Shown piece after piece: positions 12,301-26,011 of a stretch of DNA of 64,000 nucleotides. The translations under genes and the position numbers were made by a program. The stretch is from contig OX352774.1 of assembly GCA_947095535.1 (NCBI GenBank), forward strand, positions 242,631,825 through 242,695,824, read 5' to 3'. The notes beneath the pieces were generated by a model that searched no databases, was not told the origin of the DNA, and saw only the letters and a program-made list of their open reading frames with translations. Source of the DNA: Poecilobothrus nobilitatus (taxonomy: Eukaryota; Arthropoda; Insecta; Diptera; Dolichopodidae). How positions within the stretch are numbered: position 1 is the first letter of the stretch; the number at the start of each line of letters is the position of its first letter.

Positions 12301-15300
12301 TTAATTAATATCTTAATGTTTTCCTTTTTTTCTTGAATGTTTATCAGCGTATATTGAGTACAATATATTTTTAATTTAAAATTGAGAATTATAATATTTC
12401 TTAAAATGGTCGATATTGGGTCGAATGAAAAAAACTGAGCTCAAACTAAAAAAAAATCACAAGTTCAACCGTAATTTTTATTTCAAAAATTGAGATTTCA
12501 ATTGAAGCTAAGTTTTACATTCGGCCTATTGTCTTTAAAACGGTTTATGTAAAGCTAGACTTATTTTAAATTTTAAAAGCCCATTTTGTCAAATGCTTTT
12601 TCGCAAAAGAATCATTTTGAAACCATCCATTTGAAATAATAAGACACTTCGCAAAAAGATATTTGACAAACATATATACGTATACATTATAAATATTAAA
12701 ATATATTCTGGGTTATACGCTTTACCCTGATTTTGTAACAAAGTCTAAAATTCATCTTAACTGATTAATATTTTTATATATTAAAGATCTCAACAATTGC
12801 ATGTTTTTTTTTTTAAATACATATTTTGTTAAAAGTCTTTTAGTAAAGTTTGGCTTTTATAAATATTCTTTTTGTGAAGTTGCATTTTGCTATCAATCTT
12901 TTTTGTCAAATAGCATTAGATGAAATGTCTTTGTGAATTATAGATTTAGGAAAACTGGTGCCATCCGCATTTAAAACAATTAATAATTAATTTTAGAATA
13001 AGAAAATCTGAATGTTATTTGTATTTTTCAACAATGTCTACCTTTATTAAATATATTCATTATCAAAATGAATTTCTGTTGTTGTATATAGCATTTATTT
13101 TCATATTTAGACACGTGCCCAGATAACTTTCTATAAGAATAAAATATCCTTAATCTCTCTGGACCATATACGTTTAAAAACTGAATGTTATAAAAAAAAA
13201 AAAAATACTTTTAAGTAAATGAAGGTATTTAGTATTTGGTTGAACAAATTCATTCTTAAATTTACACAATTTATAAAAAATTCAAATCTATATTCAATTA
13301 TATTATTATTTTTATATAATTTAAATACATTTTTTGTTCTACTAAACACTTTTAAAAGCATGTTTCCTTATATATACATACATTATTATAAGAAACATAT
13401 GAGTTTATACCAACATTAAAAGTAAAAAAAAAAAACTTTAGAATAATTTCTTGTTTAAATGGCATGATATGGCATCATCAACATACTTCACAAGACACAT
13501 GAATGTAAAAGTAATTTACACAACCCCGTTTTTTTTAATACCCCATTTTTTTTTTTAAATGATAAATTAATGAGGGTCAAATGATTGTTAATAAAAATAA
13601 GTATAATATAATATAATAAAATATAATAATAATAAAAAATATCGGTCTAGTAAATTTTTATCCTAATAACAAAATTATTTCTCAATCAATTAATTCCAAT
13701 AATCATTAAAAAAAAATCTAACCTTTTTATACTTTCATTATTTCTTCCTTGTTCCTTTTCATTTTTATGCAAAAAAAAAAAAAAAAATGACACAAACTAA
13801 ATCTAAATCAAATTAATAGTATAATATTATTAATGACTCTGCACAATACATTCACTTATTACCCTTTATTGTCCATAAATGAAACGGAATCTCGTCTTAC
13901 AAAAAATATTACCCCCATTTCAATAGTTTTAATAGCTTACCTTTCTATTTGAACATTGGTATAACCTACTCTTTAGGAATAATTCATCTGAAAAATTTTA
14001 ATTGAAGTACAAAAAAAAAAAAAAAACAGTTTACTTACCTCAATTATTATATTTTATGTACATTCTATACATGAGTATACATTTTCTTTTTTTTATAGTT
14101 AAAAGGATACAAAAAAAATTATATTTTATCCTTATATTCAACTTTTAATATTTACTATTTGTATGTCTGCATTGATAGCCAAATATTTATTTATAAAAAA
14201 AAAATTTAAAAGGATTTAAATTTTTTTATTTTATACTACATATAGCCCTTTCTTCGCTGTTTTCATCTTATGTTGTTATCCTTTTCATATTTCTATTATT
14301 TGTTAACTGTACGTATAACCTATACCAGTTTTCTTTTTATTTGTTTTTTTTTGTTTTTGTTTTTAAGGCAAATAGTATATAACATTCTCAATTGATGATG
14401 CCATTTTTTTTTATTTCTCTCTCAACTGCATTTATACGTCAAGGACTAAAAAACAAAAAACAAAAGCAAAAAAACTACGAATAATATCCTTGAACATCAG
14501 AATTTGGCATTGCAATTACTGCTTATCTTTGTTATTATATGTATTTAGTTGTAAATAGAATACTGATAGTAGTAGCAGAAGTAATAGTAGTAGGTAGTAG
14601 TGGTAGTAAAAGAAGAAGAGTTTATTAAAAAAATAAAAATTTTAAAAATAATTTATATAAACAAATCATGAAGAATGAGAATAAACAAAAGGTTGTTATG
14701 AATGATTCTGAATAATAAATTTTTTTTTTTCTTTTTATTTGCATGTTTTTTTATTTTTTTGTAATTTATATATTTTTTAGTTAAAGACTGTATTTTGCAA
14801 GGGCGGCATAAAACACTAATTGGGAGTTTAAAAAATAAAATAAAAAAATATATTAAAAAAAAAACCAAATATATGGTATAATATTAAAAAAAAAAATAGT
14901 ATTAGATTATTTAGGGTTTTGTAGTTGAATAAAATAAAAATAATAATATTTTTTTACCATCGCAATAATCATTAATTATCAATATCATCATAATCATCAT
15001 CATTATTAAATGCTATATTCAATGTCAATATCTATATTTTGTACAGTAACATTGAAAATTTTGTTAAAAGGATCAAGTACCAATGATAAAATGAAATGTA
15101 CAGACTGGTTTAGTATGAAATGGAAAATTTTTCTCTTTAAAAAAAAAAAACTATTTTATTGTTAAGTCTTTAATGTTTTTATTTAACAAAAAACAAACCA
15201 TTTAAAATAAAATAAATAAAAATAAATAGAAAATAAAAATGATAAATGATAAATAATAGTTTTTAAATATTTATATTTCATTTAAAATATTACCATTTTT

Positions 15301-15337
15301 TAATATGATTGTAGTATTTAATTTTTTTTAAGCATCA
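9393..15337. other. Gene-free AT-rich DNA with homopolymers and microsatellites
   Basis: No supported gene in about 6 kb. Poly-A or poly-T runs recur every few hundred bases (for example near 10520, 10670, 10830, 11190, 13190, 13770). The open frames at 10279, 13219 and minus 14653-14868 are Phe/Ile/Tyr/Lys-rich low-complexity translations without homology signals. An ATC-type triplet patch lies near 14985-15005. Confidence 0.55.
14566..14625 (+). repeat. Imperfect (AGT/AGA)n trinucleotide repeat
   Basis: A run of AGTAGTAGCAGAAGTAATAG type units, then GTAGTAGTGGTAGTAAAAG and AAGAAGAAG. A simple-sequence repeat with interruptions; no open gene context. Confidence 0.8.
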
Positions 15338-16650
15338 TTTTCAAAAAAAAATTTAACAAATTTTCTTATTAGTTTTACTCTGTCAGTCCGACCTTCTGCC
15401 TGTTTACAGCATCCTTCTACACACACCCTTTAACAACAAAAAAGCCACTGCTAAAGCCAAGTTAAAGAAATTTTAACCATAAAGGGACTTAATAAAAAAA
15501 TGAATGTCGTGGAACAAATTTTTTATGTAGTCTCACCTATTAATTGCAGTATCATCCATTATTTCACCAATAACTCCTTATCAAAGTTGGAAAAAATCCA
15601 GTTTTCTTTAATAATATTTTGTTAATATAAAAAGGCAGACTATTTAAAAGCTATTAGGGATCAAAAGTTAAAAATATTTTAAATTATTATTTTTTTTATA
15701 ATCTCTTATTTAGGCACCTGTGCAAATTTTTACATATTAATACGCAAAAATGAATGCTTTAAATTTAGAGTTACTTTAAAATTGAAGAAAGTGTAATTTG
15801 ATATTTCACACATATGTTTTCTTTTATAAATGAAATGTATAAGATATGAAAAATTTTGTTTTTTTTAATGGAGATAGAAACCTTTTAAAGAGTTGCCTTG
15901 AATTATTACCTCATGCAGAAAAATGTTATATACTACTGCATGTTGCAACTGTTGATGGCTATATTGTCACTGATAGCAAAATATAGTAATAAAAATAGGT
16001 GAATTCATTGTTCCCTTACAGTCCCACTCCCATTTCAATCTCAATCTTTCCGCATCCTTGTCGTATTCTCCTCTATCCCTACTCCCTAACCAATATACTT
16101 CGTTAGCTATTAGGGATTTTATCCCATTATATTGGCTAAAGGGAAGATGGGTTTAGTTAGTAAGAATCTGACACTATTACGGGGAAATTCATTGTATCTT
16201 TGAGAGATTCCCTCCTCCCTTAGGAAAAAAGAAACTAAGGAGACCACGGGGTTGTTGTAGTATTAGATTCTGTCTAACCAAATTCAACTTCCACACTTGT
16301 GTTCTATAAGAAGACATTTTCAGAAAAAGAAGTTCTTTTAAATTAACAAAAAGTTTGCTCTGAAAATGTTTTTGTACCTCTTTTTGTTTAGCTCTGAAAA
16401 ATTAAAAAAAATACTATTTTTAGACACCTGAACAAATTTTTTTTTGAAGTAAAACGTAACTACATTTAAGTTTATTAAAACTACAACATATATACATATA
16501 CATATTAAAACTACAACATTATTTTCATACATGGTCATAGTCTTTAAGAACTTTTCTTAATTACATCAAAATCACAATTTTAAGCTATTTTTATTGTCTT
16601 TTGGAAAATGTGCGCTTTCAAAAACTTTAAGTTATATTCTGCCTTGTAAA
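15338..16650 (+). mobile_element. R2 family repeat, strongly decayed copy
   Basis: The left end resembles the R2 head (TTATTAGTTTTACTCTGTCA, about 15369, followed by a decayed GTCC block). The right end resembles the R2 tail read on this strand (TTTGGAAAATGTGCGCTTTC, about 16600, then CTGCCTTG). The span, about 1.31 kb, equals that of the good R2 copies. Some inner lines (TTAGAGTTACTTTAAAATTG near 15765) are closer to R1, which shows that R1 and R2 share modules. A SINE-like block sits inside. Confidence 0.5.
15995..16325 (+). repeat. Less AT-rich block related to the SINE-2 body
   Basis: The start (ATTCATTGTTCCCTTACAG, then TCCCACTCCC and GCATCCTTGTCGTATTC) matches in order the region after the tRNA-like head of the repeat at 39582 (ATTCATTG, CTACAGTCCCATCCC, GCATCCC, TCGTCCTAT). 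It is noticeably more C/G-rich than the surrounding R2 remnant, so it probably inserted into it. No coding frame. Confidence 0.45.
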
Positions 16651-17027
16651 TTTAATCTATTTACTATATAATACTATCTATAGAAGTAATTTATTATAAA
16701 GCATCGAAAAATTAAAAGCCAAAAATCTTTAAAGGATGCTTTTTTTTAATTCTACAAAATTACCATTCCTTATGATAAATTTATTGTAGAACAATAGCAT
16801 AATTATCCCAAATTTATATTTCGTAATATAGCTATACATTCAAATTTGTGATTTCGTTGCAGTTATATAAACAAATTGATTGCATAATCCACAAATTAAT
16901 GTTAAAACCCAGTTTTAATGTTTCATCAATGTTTTAAGATTGAAAATAAACAATGTGGTATACAATTATTCAGTAATTTATACACTCCTGTGTTTTAACT
17001 ATTATGGCTATATTGAAACAAGATAGA

Positions 17028-17840
17028 ATGTAAAATAAAAGTTTTTTAAACACAAACATTTTCAAAGCGATAGGATACAGAATTTTACAATTGTAACGAC
17101 CATATTTCGATTAAAACTTGCATTTTGCTTTGAACACAAAACAATTTAAGAGATAATTTCTTTAATTTTAAATAAAATCGCTATAATATTTAGAAATATT
17201 ATGTTTCAGTTTTAATTTTTGAATCTACCCAAGTATTCAAGTTCTAGATAAAAATTAGAAACTTTATCCCTTATCTCTTATAGATCAAAAAATGTAGAGA
17301 AATACAACATATTTTTCTTAACTTTTAATCATTTTCAAAGGTGTTACCCAATCTCTAATTTTACGTTTCCATCTTTATGTATTTAAGAGACACAGTGATT
17401 CACAAATATTGCAATAATTTTTTCCCACATAAAAGGAAATTTAAATCAAATTTAAAGGCTATTAAGAAATCAACTATATTCGTATAATTTTTTTTTTTAA
17501 TTTTCTTAAATGTAGTAGGAAAATCCTAAAGATACTACCTTGACAGTGTTAGATTCTTACTGACTAAAATCATCTCCCGCACTTGAATTATAATCTTTTG
17601 AATTCAAAGCTTTTTGAAAGTTTGGATTAAATGTCTTTCTCTCTCTCTTTGAATTAGCTCTGTAAGGTATAGGTCTAAATATGAAATCTGTCTATGGTTA
17701 AAATTTCATCAAAATGCTTTTTTAGAATCGTTCTGGAAGTTCTATTTATAAAGACGAACGGAGAGAAAAACGGTCAGACAGGTTGAAACTAATAAGCAAA
17801 TTTTTGTATAATTTTTGAAAAATATGCTCAGAAATGTAAC
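17028..17840 (-). mobile_element. R2 family repeat, shortened decayed copy
   Basis: The left end (TTTAAACACAAACATTTTC, about 17046) resembles the R2 tail. The right end (TTGAAACTAATAAGCAAATT, about 17782, then AAAAATATGCT) is the R2 head in reverse complement with a weakened hairpin. At about 0.8 kb it lacks roughly a third of the family length. Confidence 0.5.
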
Positions 17841-18707
17841 AATTCAAGAGGAATCTTACCATTGTATTGCAATGCAAGTAACATTCGAAATTTTTCATTC
17901 TCTTTCATTCATTGTTTCTTCTTATCGTTTGACAAAAATTTGACGAAAAAGCGACGAGAAAGTTATTGAATTTTGTAAGGTGTTCAACAAAAATCTGATT
18001 TATCAGTTGCAACTCAGTAATAAAATAAATAAAGCAGAATGTTAAATTGTATTTTAATTGATGTTCTAATAGTTTTTTTTATCATAATTAAACCAAAGTA
18101 CTTTATATTTTCGTATAATATTGAAATTTTTCATTATAATTTTCATTAGAATTGTGAATCTGTACTATTGAAACCCTCTGTAAATATATTAATTTTCCTT
18201 TATAGATTATAATTTATAAAGCCATGGAAATCATTATAGTAACGAGTACAATCAACAACAGGAAAAAGTAAAAACAATATAGAATTAATTTCCCAATAGT
18301 GAAAATTAATGAATCACAATAAACATAATCGATTCATTTTCAATCTCTTAATTTATTAATTTAATAATAATCTGTATTAAATGATTGGAAAAGTTTTTTG
18401 TTTTTTTTTTTTTAATTCAATGTTAATCTTTAATCGATTCTATTAAGTTTTAATTATGAAAAGAGTTCCAAAGGTCAATTTTTTTTTATTGAAAGATAAT
18501 TATTGTATAATTAATTGATCGTAGAAATTTTTTTTAAAAAAAAAATTTGAATACTATTAATACATTAATTTCGTTTAAGTTTAATTTTATTTTTTTAACT
18601 CAAATTAATTAAAATGATTATATTTTATTCTATTATTTAACTTTTAAATACTTTATTATATTTTAAAGAATATTGCTTGAACTTTTTTAAAAAAATTAAA
18701 AGACAAT

Positions 18708-18935
18708 ACGGTTAAGACACCCTTCTTACATTCGAAAGGTCTCGGATTCATACAGATTAATTAAAAAAATAATTTAGATTTTTCTTATAATATATAAATT
18801 AGTATAATATAAATAAAAAAAAAATAAATAATTTTTCTATGGGATAATAGATGGCGTAAAAATAAAGAAATATTTACATCTTAAAGCCTTGTACAATATC
18901 TAATGCCGAGTAATTAGTAGTTTCGAGTAGTTGGA
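18708..18935 (+). repeat. SINE-1, tRNA-derived SINE-like copy
   Basis: The head reads GGTTAAGACAC...ACATTCGAAAGGTCTCGGAT, resembling the anticodon and T-arm part of a tRNA. The body shares ordered phrases with the copy at 34640-34850: AGTAATAT/TATA, GATAATAGAT, AATAAAGAAATATTTA, CTTGTACAATATCTA and GAGTAATTA. RNA polymerase III A and B boxes are degenerate. Boundaries approximate. Confidence 0.5.
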
Positions 18936-21900
18936 GTAGTTTAGTGCGATTAATGTTTCCAAAAACGGGATCTAATAAACGGGATCAAAAGGATCTAATA
19001 AAAGGTTAGGAAACCCCTTTTCCATAATACTATCAATATATTATACATAAATATATATATATATATAAATATTCTGAAAAAAGGGAAACTTTCTGTTTTA
19101 ATCCTTACGAATTATTTTTGTGCACACATATTTCAATAAAAATCATTTAAAATATTGAGCACTACATCTTACCTGTTTAAAATACTCATTAGTCTCATAA
19201 ATTTATTTTACGGAATTTTGACTCACATTTGACTGAAAAGGGGCTCGAAGTCCTATTAGGACTGAATGAAAACCTCAAATAGATCTTTTGACCATGGGAC
19301 TTTTGACTCTGCACCATAATTAATATCAATCATGCTTATAATACACCATTGATAAAAGAGTACTAAATGATACAGCTTCAAAAGTTCATCAAATCCGTAC
19401 TATAAAAATTTTTAAATATGTATTTATATTTTTATTTAATTTTAATAATAGCAATTTTTAAATTATCTATAATAAAAATTAAAACAATTTATAACTAAAA
19501 AAAAAAAATTATTTTCTTTAGGACGTGGTTAACCTATCCATTCCACTATATACCACCATTATACTAACTATCTCATTCAAAAAAAAAACACATTTATTTG
19601 GTAAACTAACAATATTTTCATTATTTTCTCCTCGAATGAATTTTAAGAAAAGAATACTCACAAACCCAATCCTTTAATATTTTTATTTCTACTTTTTTTT
19701 TATATATACCTACACCTTCTGCCTCCTGTTGGTTCCAATTATTTTTAGTTCAAAAAAGTACCTATATATAACAAAATATTATGTATTTTTTGTGTCGCTT
19801 TTTAAAATTTTTACCATATATAATACAATCATGACCAAAATGTAGACGCCAAAAAGTCGGAAAAGTTAAATCTTTCAATAAATTTATTTGTTTTTTTTGT
19901 TTTTTTTTCATTTTTTGTTATTACTTTTTTGTTTCTATATAGAAATTTCATTTAAAGCTCACTCCCCCGTAATATATTTCATTCAAAAAATTTCCTGTTT
20001 ATGTTTGCCTACAAATTTAAGTATTTTTTTTTTTTTTTTAATAGTTGAATGTACAGATCTTCAGTTCAGAAATATATTATAGTAAAAGGCGACACAATTC
20101 AATACGACATACACATTTACACATAATATTATGTGTACTTCGTTAAAGTAGATATTTGTATTTATGATTCTTTAATAAGTTCCATAGGGAGTCTTTTAGT
20201 TTTCTTTATTGTTGGAACCTATACTTTAAAATTTTTCTTTTGTCTGTAGGTACATTTTGCGAAATTTCGAAATATTTCTGATAGTCCTTTTTTCCTAACG
20301 ATCTTTTTAATAGTTAAAAATTAACTATTCAGATAATTTATCTACAAAGCTTTTTAAAGCTTAACTAAGTTTCAGAAGTATTTTATATATGTGCTTTGGT
20401 CTGAATCTAGGATCAAATTCACTTTTTTTTAGTATTGAAACATTATGCTATTTGTTGATTCATACATAACAAAACCTCTTAATTACATCTATGCAGGACC
20501 AATCTTAATGGTAAGATTCAATTCATTTGTTTCCTTATGAGGGTAGATTCCTCTTAATTGATCTTTATTATTTAGAAATCTTGCCAAAATCAGACTGAAA
20601 TCTGTCCCTACCGAAAATCTGTAAATTTGATTATATGTAACCTAGCACGTAACATTACTTACCAACATTATTTTAAATTTTTGCAATTTATTTATCTTAG
20701 TTAGGTAAAAGCTAGATTGTAGTTTTAGTGTTCGAATCCTATTTTATGCTTGTAAATCTTATTTTATGTTTATAAATTTTTCTTATTAACCTGCATTTGT
20801 ACTAAAACATTTAAATGATGACAATTATGCTACGTCTATTTCTTTTTGTTTTTTTTTTCTTTTTTTGAATCAGCTTTAGTTTGTGTAATCATTAACTTCA
20901 GTAAGGCGTTGACTATTTGGCTGTAGCTATACTGTACAAGCTTATTTTTTATTAATCTATAGTTTAACCCCCAGTTTGAATACGTGAACTTTTGAATAAA
21001 TCGTCGGTGTCTTAACCAATACAGCTTTGGAAGTTACTATGTATTATAAAATAACATCAAAACTATATAGTGCTTGATCTAAGCTATCGTCTAATACATT
21101 TCAAACTTACAGAAAGGAAATCATTATAAAATCACTAATAATACAACTAAACCCAAATAACTTAAATATTCACCAATAATATTTTCTAACATTTGCCGAA
21201 TTTTCAATGTAACTGTAAATCATACATTTATCTCTTAAATTATTTCTGTTAAAACTTTTCTAATTATATAGAAATTTTGGACGGGTCAGAAAAATGGTTT
21301 CCATATATTATTTTTATGTCTTTCAAGAACTAAAGGATTTAGTAACTGCATTGCGAAATCGCATAAAAATCGGCTAAACATACGGAAATTACACCATTTT
21401 CGAATGTGTTCGTGAGTGTCCGGCAAAGATAGTGTATATTTAGTTGATCCAATGATAATGTATAACGTTTACCTATACTTACTCTAGAAGTTTTATTGTA
21501 AATAAAGAAATTATTTTAATTGAAAATAACTGAGCAACTGTTATTTTGGGCCCATGCAATTCTTTTGTTTGTAATAAAATGTTTCCTTAAAATCGCAACT
21601 AACATAATAATCAGAGTACGTAGTCACTGTCGATTAAAAAATGTCGATTTAAAAAAAAAAGAAAACCAAAATATAGAATCTGACATAAAAAAAAAAAATA
21701 GCAAAAATTTTAAAATTGTTAGTAAATTTTCTTAAATAAAAATGCTGTTAAGGATAACCTTCTTATTTTTGTCCCGCTTTATCTGATTTTAAAGTGTATA
21801 TTCTATAAAATATTTGCCTTATTGTTTGCCGCTCCACATAATAATAATAGTTAGTAATAACATCCTTGTAAGATTCACAGATTTCCTTTTTCGATACCTT

Positions 21901-22285
21901 CTTGCTTACGAAAAAAAAAAAAACTTGAATACATATGTATTTATACAAGTGTAAAAGTCGGAATAAAATAGAATAAAATACGAAAAGAACAAAAAAAAAA
22001 AATTAAATTTTCAAAAGTTTCGAACCGAAAAAATCAAATAATTTTTTTCATATCCTTCTTCATTTTTTAGAAATTTTTTTTTTTTTTTTTTGATTTTACT
22101 TATAATTTTTTCTTATATTATTTTGTCTTTTTAGTTCGAAACTAGGTATGAACTTTAGAAAAGTGTATTAGTAGGATATTCTTCAGCATATAATAATATA
22201 ACATAAGATTATAATAACAAAATTATATCGAAAAGTGTAAATAATTTTTGGAACAAATAAAGGTAATCTTATAGTAAGTCTTTTA
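18936..22285. other. Gene-free AT-rich DNA
   Basis: No supported gene. A small direct repeat (GGATCTAATAAA, twice) is at about 18968-18999. The frames at 19888, 21520 and minus 21763 are short, low complexity and unsupported. Confidence 0.55.
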
Positions 22286-22912
22286 TAGTTAGAAAGAGGA
22301 GTTAAGTAGAGTTAACTGTGCCAACTTTAGGATACCCATATATAAATAATATATTCTGTTTCCATAAAATTTAATTATAATTTATATAAATTTCGGAATT
22401 GTATGAAAGCTATTCCACCCCAGTTGTGTTCAAACCAATTAAATTTTACAGAAGCTGTTGCCATAAAACTGATCATCTTTGAAAAAATTTATAAAGTTTT
22501 TAATATACCAAGATATGAGGAAACAAATTTCGCAATTACTTAAACCTGTTGCATTATAGACCAAAGTTTGCAGAAACTGTTGACATTAAAACTAAACTTC
22601 CTTCGACAAAATTTTAAATACTTAGCTTCATAAGACACTGAGTTATTCTCATATGAAAAAAAAAAAATTGTAAGCTATTCGCATCTGTCTGTCAAACGTG
22701 TTCTATTATATAAAAATTACGATATGGTAAAAATTTCAGAAACCATGCTTTGTTATTTTTTGAGCGACCATTTGGAGAGACGAATTCTCATATAAGTAAA
22801 TCGAATCAGAATTCAATCTTGAGCAAAACATATATACTTTTTCATCACTCTTTTTCATCTATTTTAAGATATTAAAAATGTAATTCCAAATGTATAATAC
22901 CCTTGGCCTTAA
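22286..22912 (-). mobile_element. R3 family repeat, shortened decayed copy
   Basis: Read on the minus strand, the right end carries a decayed head (CATAATACCCTTGG on the plus strand) and the left end a decayed tail (GAGGAGTTAAGTAGAGTTAA, then GGATACCC). Inside, GTTGCCATAAAACTGATCAT and related lines match the R3 modules in reverse complement. The (GTCC)n block is lost. Confidence 0.6.
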
Positions 22913-23748
22913 ACTATATATGCATGGATAAAAAAAACGAAACTTAAAAACTCTTGAGATTTAAGTACAATCCAATTAAGATTATTGCATCCATATGAAA
23001 AACTTGATTTTACTTGATTACCTTTTCAATTTTGATTACAAATAAAAATGGAAAAAAAAAAAATAAATAAAATTAATAACAAAGGTAAAGGTAGTTATTA
23101 TGGAAAAAAAAATAAAAAAGGAGTATTTATTTTAAAGAAATAGATAACTAAGATCTTCTAACTGTAATGCCAATATCAAATATTACATTAAAAATCTGAT
23201 TCATAAATAAAATTTATGGTAATTAAAACTCTTACACTGTTTTTGAAGAAAATTTTAGACAATTTAGAGATGTTATCAGAACTATGTTGCATTATTTCCT
23301 GCTTTTGTGTGCTCTATTGTTTGTTTATATTAATTGCACTATATAATTATATATATTATCTGTTATTGGTGATTAGATTTGCGTATTTATTACTTGTATA
23401 TTTGTATATTATATGAATCAAATCCCCCGCTTTGGTTCTTAAACCGGTTTGGTTTTTTAAATTCCTTAACCACAAGATTTATTTTTTGCTAATATACCAC
23501 GTTTTCTTCAATTATCTTTCAATAATAAATTTGGCATATGTCAGAATATTAACTGCCTAAATCTGTATAAATGCATATATCACTATACATTATCACTTAT
23601 CAGTAATACTTTAATTTGTTTATAGCATTTAAATCTTTTAAAGTGGAATAACTACGTTTCAGAACTAGGTTTCTCTAAAAATGTATAGTATAGTTAATTA
23701 ATTGATTAGTGGTTGTTAGTTTGAAACTAAAAATAAATATATACATTT
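22913..23748. other. Gene-free AT-rich DNA
   Basis: No supported gene. The frame at 23216-23416 is Leu/Ile/Tyr-rich with no recognisable domain and is not considered real. Confidence 0.5.
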
Positions 23749-25338
23749 TTATACCCGTACGATAGGATCGGGTATAATAAAATTACTCCTCCGTTTGTAA
23801 CACCTCGAAATAAGCGAGCTAGATATACCTTCAAAGGTATGGATCGGATCAGAAAAAAATTCTAAGACTTTTGAGCCATGTCCATCCGTCCGTCAGCACG
23901 CTAACTCAAAAACTAAGAAATCATGAATGTTGAAATTTACACAAAATATTCTGGGAATAATTTGTAGGTTCCATATTTTTTTTGGTTGAGTTTGGACCAA
24001 AACTTAGGGTAGCTCTCGAACACCTAACTTTTAGATCCTCACATTTTTTTTGAAATAGAGCTATGAAATTTTAACTGCTGATAGATCTCATAAAAATATT
24101 AATTTTATTTTTAATAACTATTTTTTGTAGCCCCACCCGTTACGGAGCTACAGCTCCCCAAAGGTTCAAAAAAGCTCTATATTTAAATTGTTATAGCACA
24201 AGTTGTATAAGGTATATCTTCATTTTGAAAACGCCAGACGATTATTACTTTTATTAGCTTTAAAAGTATATACACAATAAATGTATATTTGTGACATACG
24301 GTGTCTTAATTTACCGTTATGCGAAACTCAAATTTTGCAAAATCCTTTAACCCTTCTATCTTTTAAACGGTTTAAGTTGGAAACTTGAAATTTTGACAGA
24401 AGTTAGATCTTTGAAAATAAATATGAGTCATTTCAGAAATTTTTTTTGAATCCCCCCCTCCGTTTAGGAGCTGTAAGGGGTCAAAAACTGAAAATTTCCT
24501 ATTTTTAAACACCTGTAACTTGAACACATGTTAACATTTTTTTGAAGTAATACACAAAAATTAAAGCTCCAATATTATACTTTTATTTCTGTTAACAACT
24601 TTTTTTAATAATATAGGGTTACTTTATAATTGACGAAAGTGTTACTTGGTTTTTTCAAATTTTCTAACAAATTTCTTTAACGAATTTTTTTTGCATATTG
24701 TTTTACTCGATAATTTGAAATTGTTGAAGATATAATGCGTAGTACAAAGAAATGTAAATAAATAAACAACATAACGGTTGCTTGAAGAATTTTTATTTAT
24801 ATGATATTGTTATACATACATACTTATATAATATCATGTTTATTTACATATCGTATATGTCACTAGTGCATGAATGATAAGAGTATAGATGTATATTATA
24901 TAGCGCCGTATTTACATACATATATGTATTTTATTGTACTTATAAGAAATTATTCTGTCAATGGAATATTTAAATATAATATAATATAATATTTAAAATT
25001 ATATTTACTGTTTTGTACTTAGTAAATTTAATATACATTTACCGCTTAGTATTAAATGGTACTATAGAATATTTGAAAAAGTTTTGGATTGATAATCGTT
25101 ATGTGGAAGGTTAGAATCTGCTTTTGAAGAATGTACATATAAACATGTAGTTTGAATATATGTACAACCCATAGTTCTAGAAATTATAAAATTCACCCAA
25201 ATTATTTTAAAATACTAAAATATTAAAAAAATAATATTGTAAGCAGAGTTAGCTGTTAGCTGTGTTAGCTGTGAACATACTAACGGTTCGTACGTGTATC
25301 TAAGAGTTGACAAAGGCAACTGTATTCTTCCACGTTTT
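23749..25338 (+). mobile_element. R1 family repeat, copy A, full length
   Basis: A non-autonomous repeat of about 1.59 kb. The head TATACCCG ... CGGGTATA forms an 8-bp stem with an 11-nt loop (about 23750-23776). A short (GTCC)n remnant, CCATCCGTCCGTC, follows at about 23882. The tail carries a decayed inverted copy of the head (TTCGTACGTGTATC), the hairpin AGTTGACAAAGGCAACT, and ends TTCCACGTTTTT. No reading frame of useful length exists. Copies B (36591-38184) and C (53845-55432) are the same element in the opposite orientation and are closely similar along their length. Confidence 0.85.
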
Positions 25339-25745
25339 TCATATAGAAATATTTTTTAAATTAATATTTTTTTGTAATTATCATAATTTTGTCGAAAAGA
25401 TGCAATGCAATTGGATTAATTTAAAAAAAAAAAATGTGGTTAAATTTCTTAAATTTTATTTTTTATTACATTAAATTTATTTGATACACATATGCATGTT
25501 TAAGTTAGTGTCGTGAAATAATGTCGAATGAAACAAAATCAAATTGGTTTTATTACGAAAACGAAAAACGATGGTAATTAAAATCGAATCAAAAATTCGA
25601 TATTCTTTTTAATCGGATAAATCGATTGGAAATAAACGAAACAAAATCTAACTGACTTTATTTCTGTACAATATCGAAAATATATTGATGCAACGATTGA
25701 ACGCCCAAGAGACTGAAGCCTAAGGGATACATTTATCTATTTTCT

Positions 25746-25965
25746 AAAGAAATACTCGTATTAGTAGATAGTTAATCTTGATTTTCAAAAAATTGCGGGA
25801 AAAAGTCATTTGATCTGATTTCTCCAGAAATATTAGAAAATAGTCTCGATTTTTGTAAAATTTCTGGGAAAAAAATGTAAATATATCGGTTTTTTCCTGA
25901 AATATTAAAAGATATTCCTGTATTCTGCAATTTTTTTGGAAAAATCATATTAGATTAGATTGTTA
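25746..25965 (+). repeat. Three-copy diverged tandem repeat, about 70-80 bp
   Basis: Three successive units start AGAAATACTCGTATTAG (25748), AGAAATATTAGAAAATAG (25826) and TGAAATATTAAAAGATAT (25898). Each continues through a TCTCGATTTT/CCTGTATTCT block to GGGAAAAA/TTGGAAAAATCA. The period shrinks from about 78 to about 70. Confidence 0.7.
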
Positions 25966-26011
25966 TTTAAGGGGTATAAGTGACACTACCATCTTTTGAT
26001 GCAGGTCTATT

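Noticed and set aside
12560..12950. Possible TIR element with TTTTGTCAAATGC and GCATTTGACAAA-like lines
   Set aside because: The matches are short, AT-rich and not in consistent inverted order; ends could not be defined.
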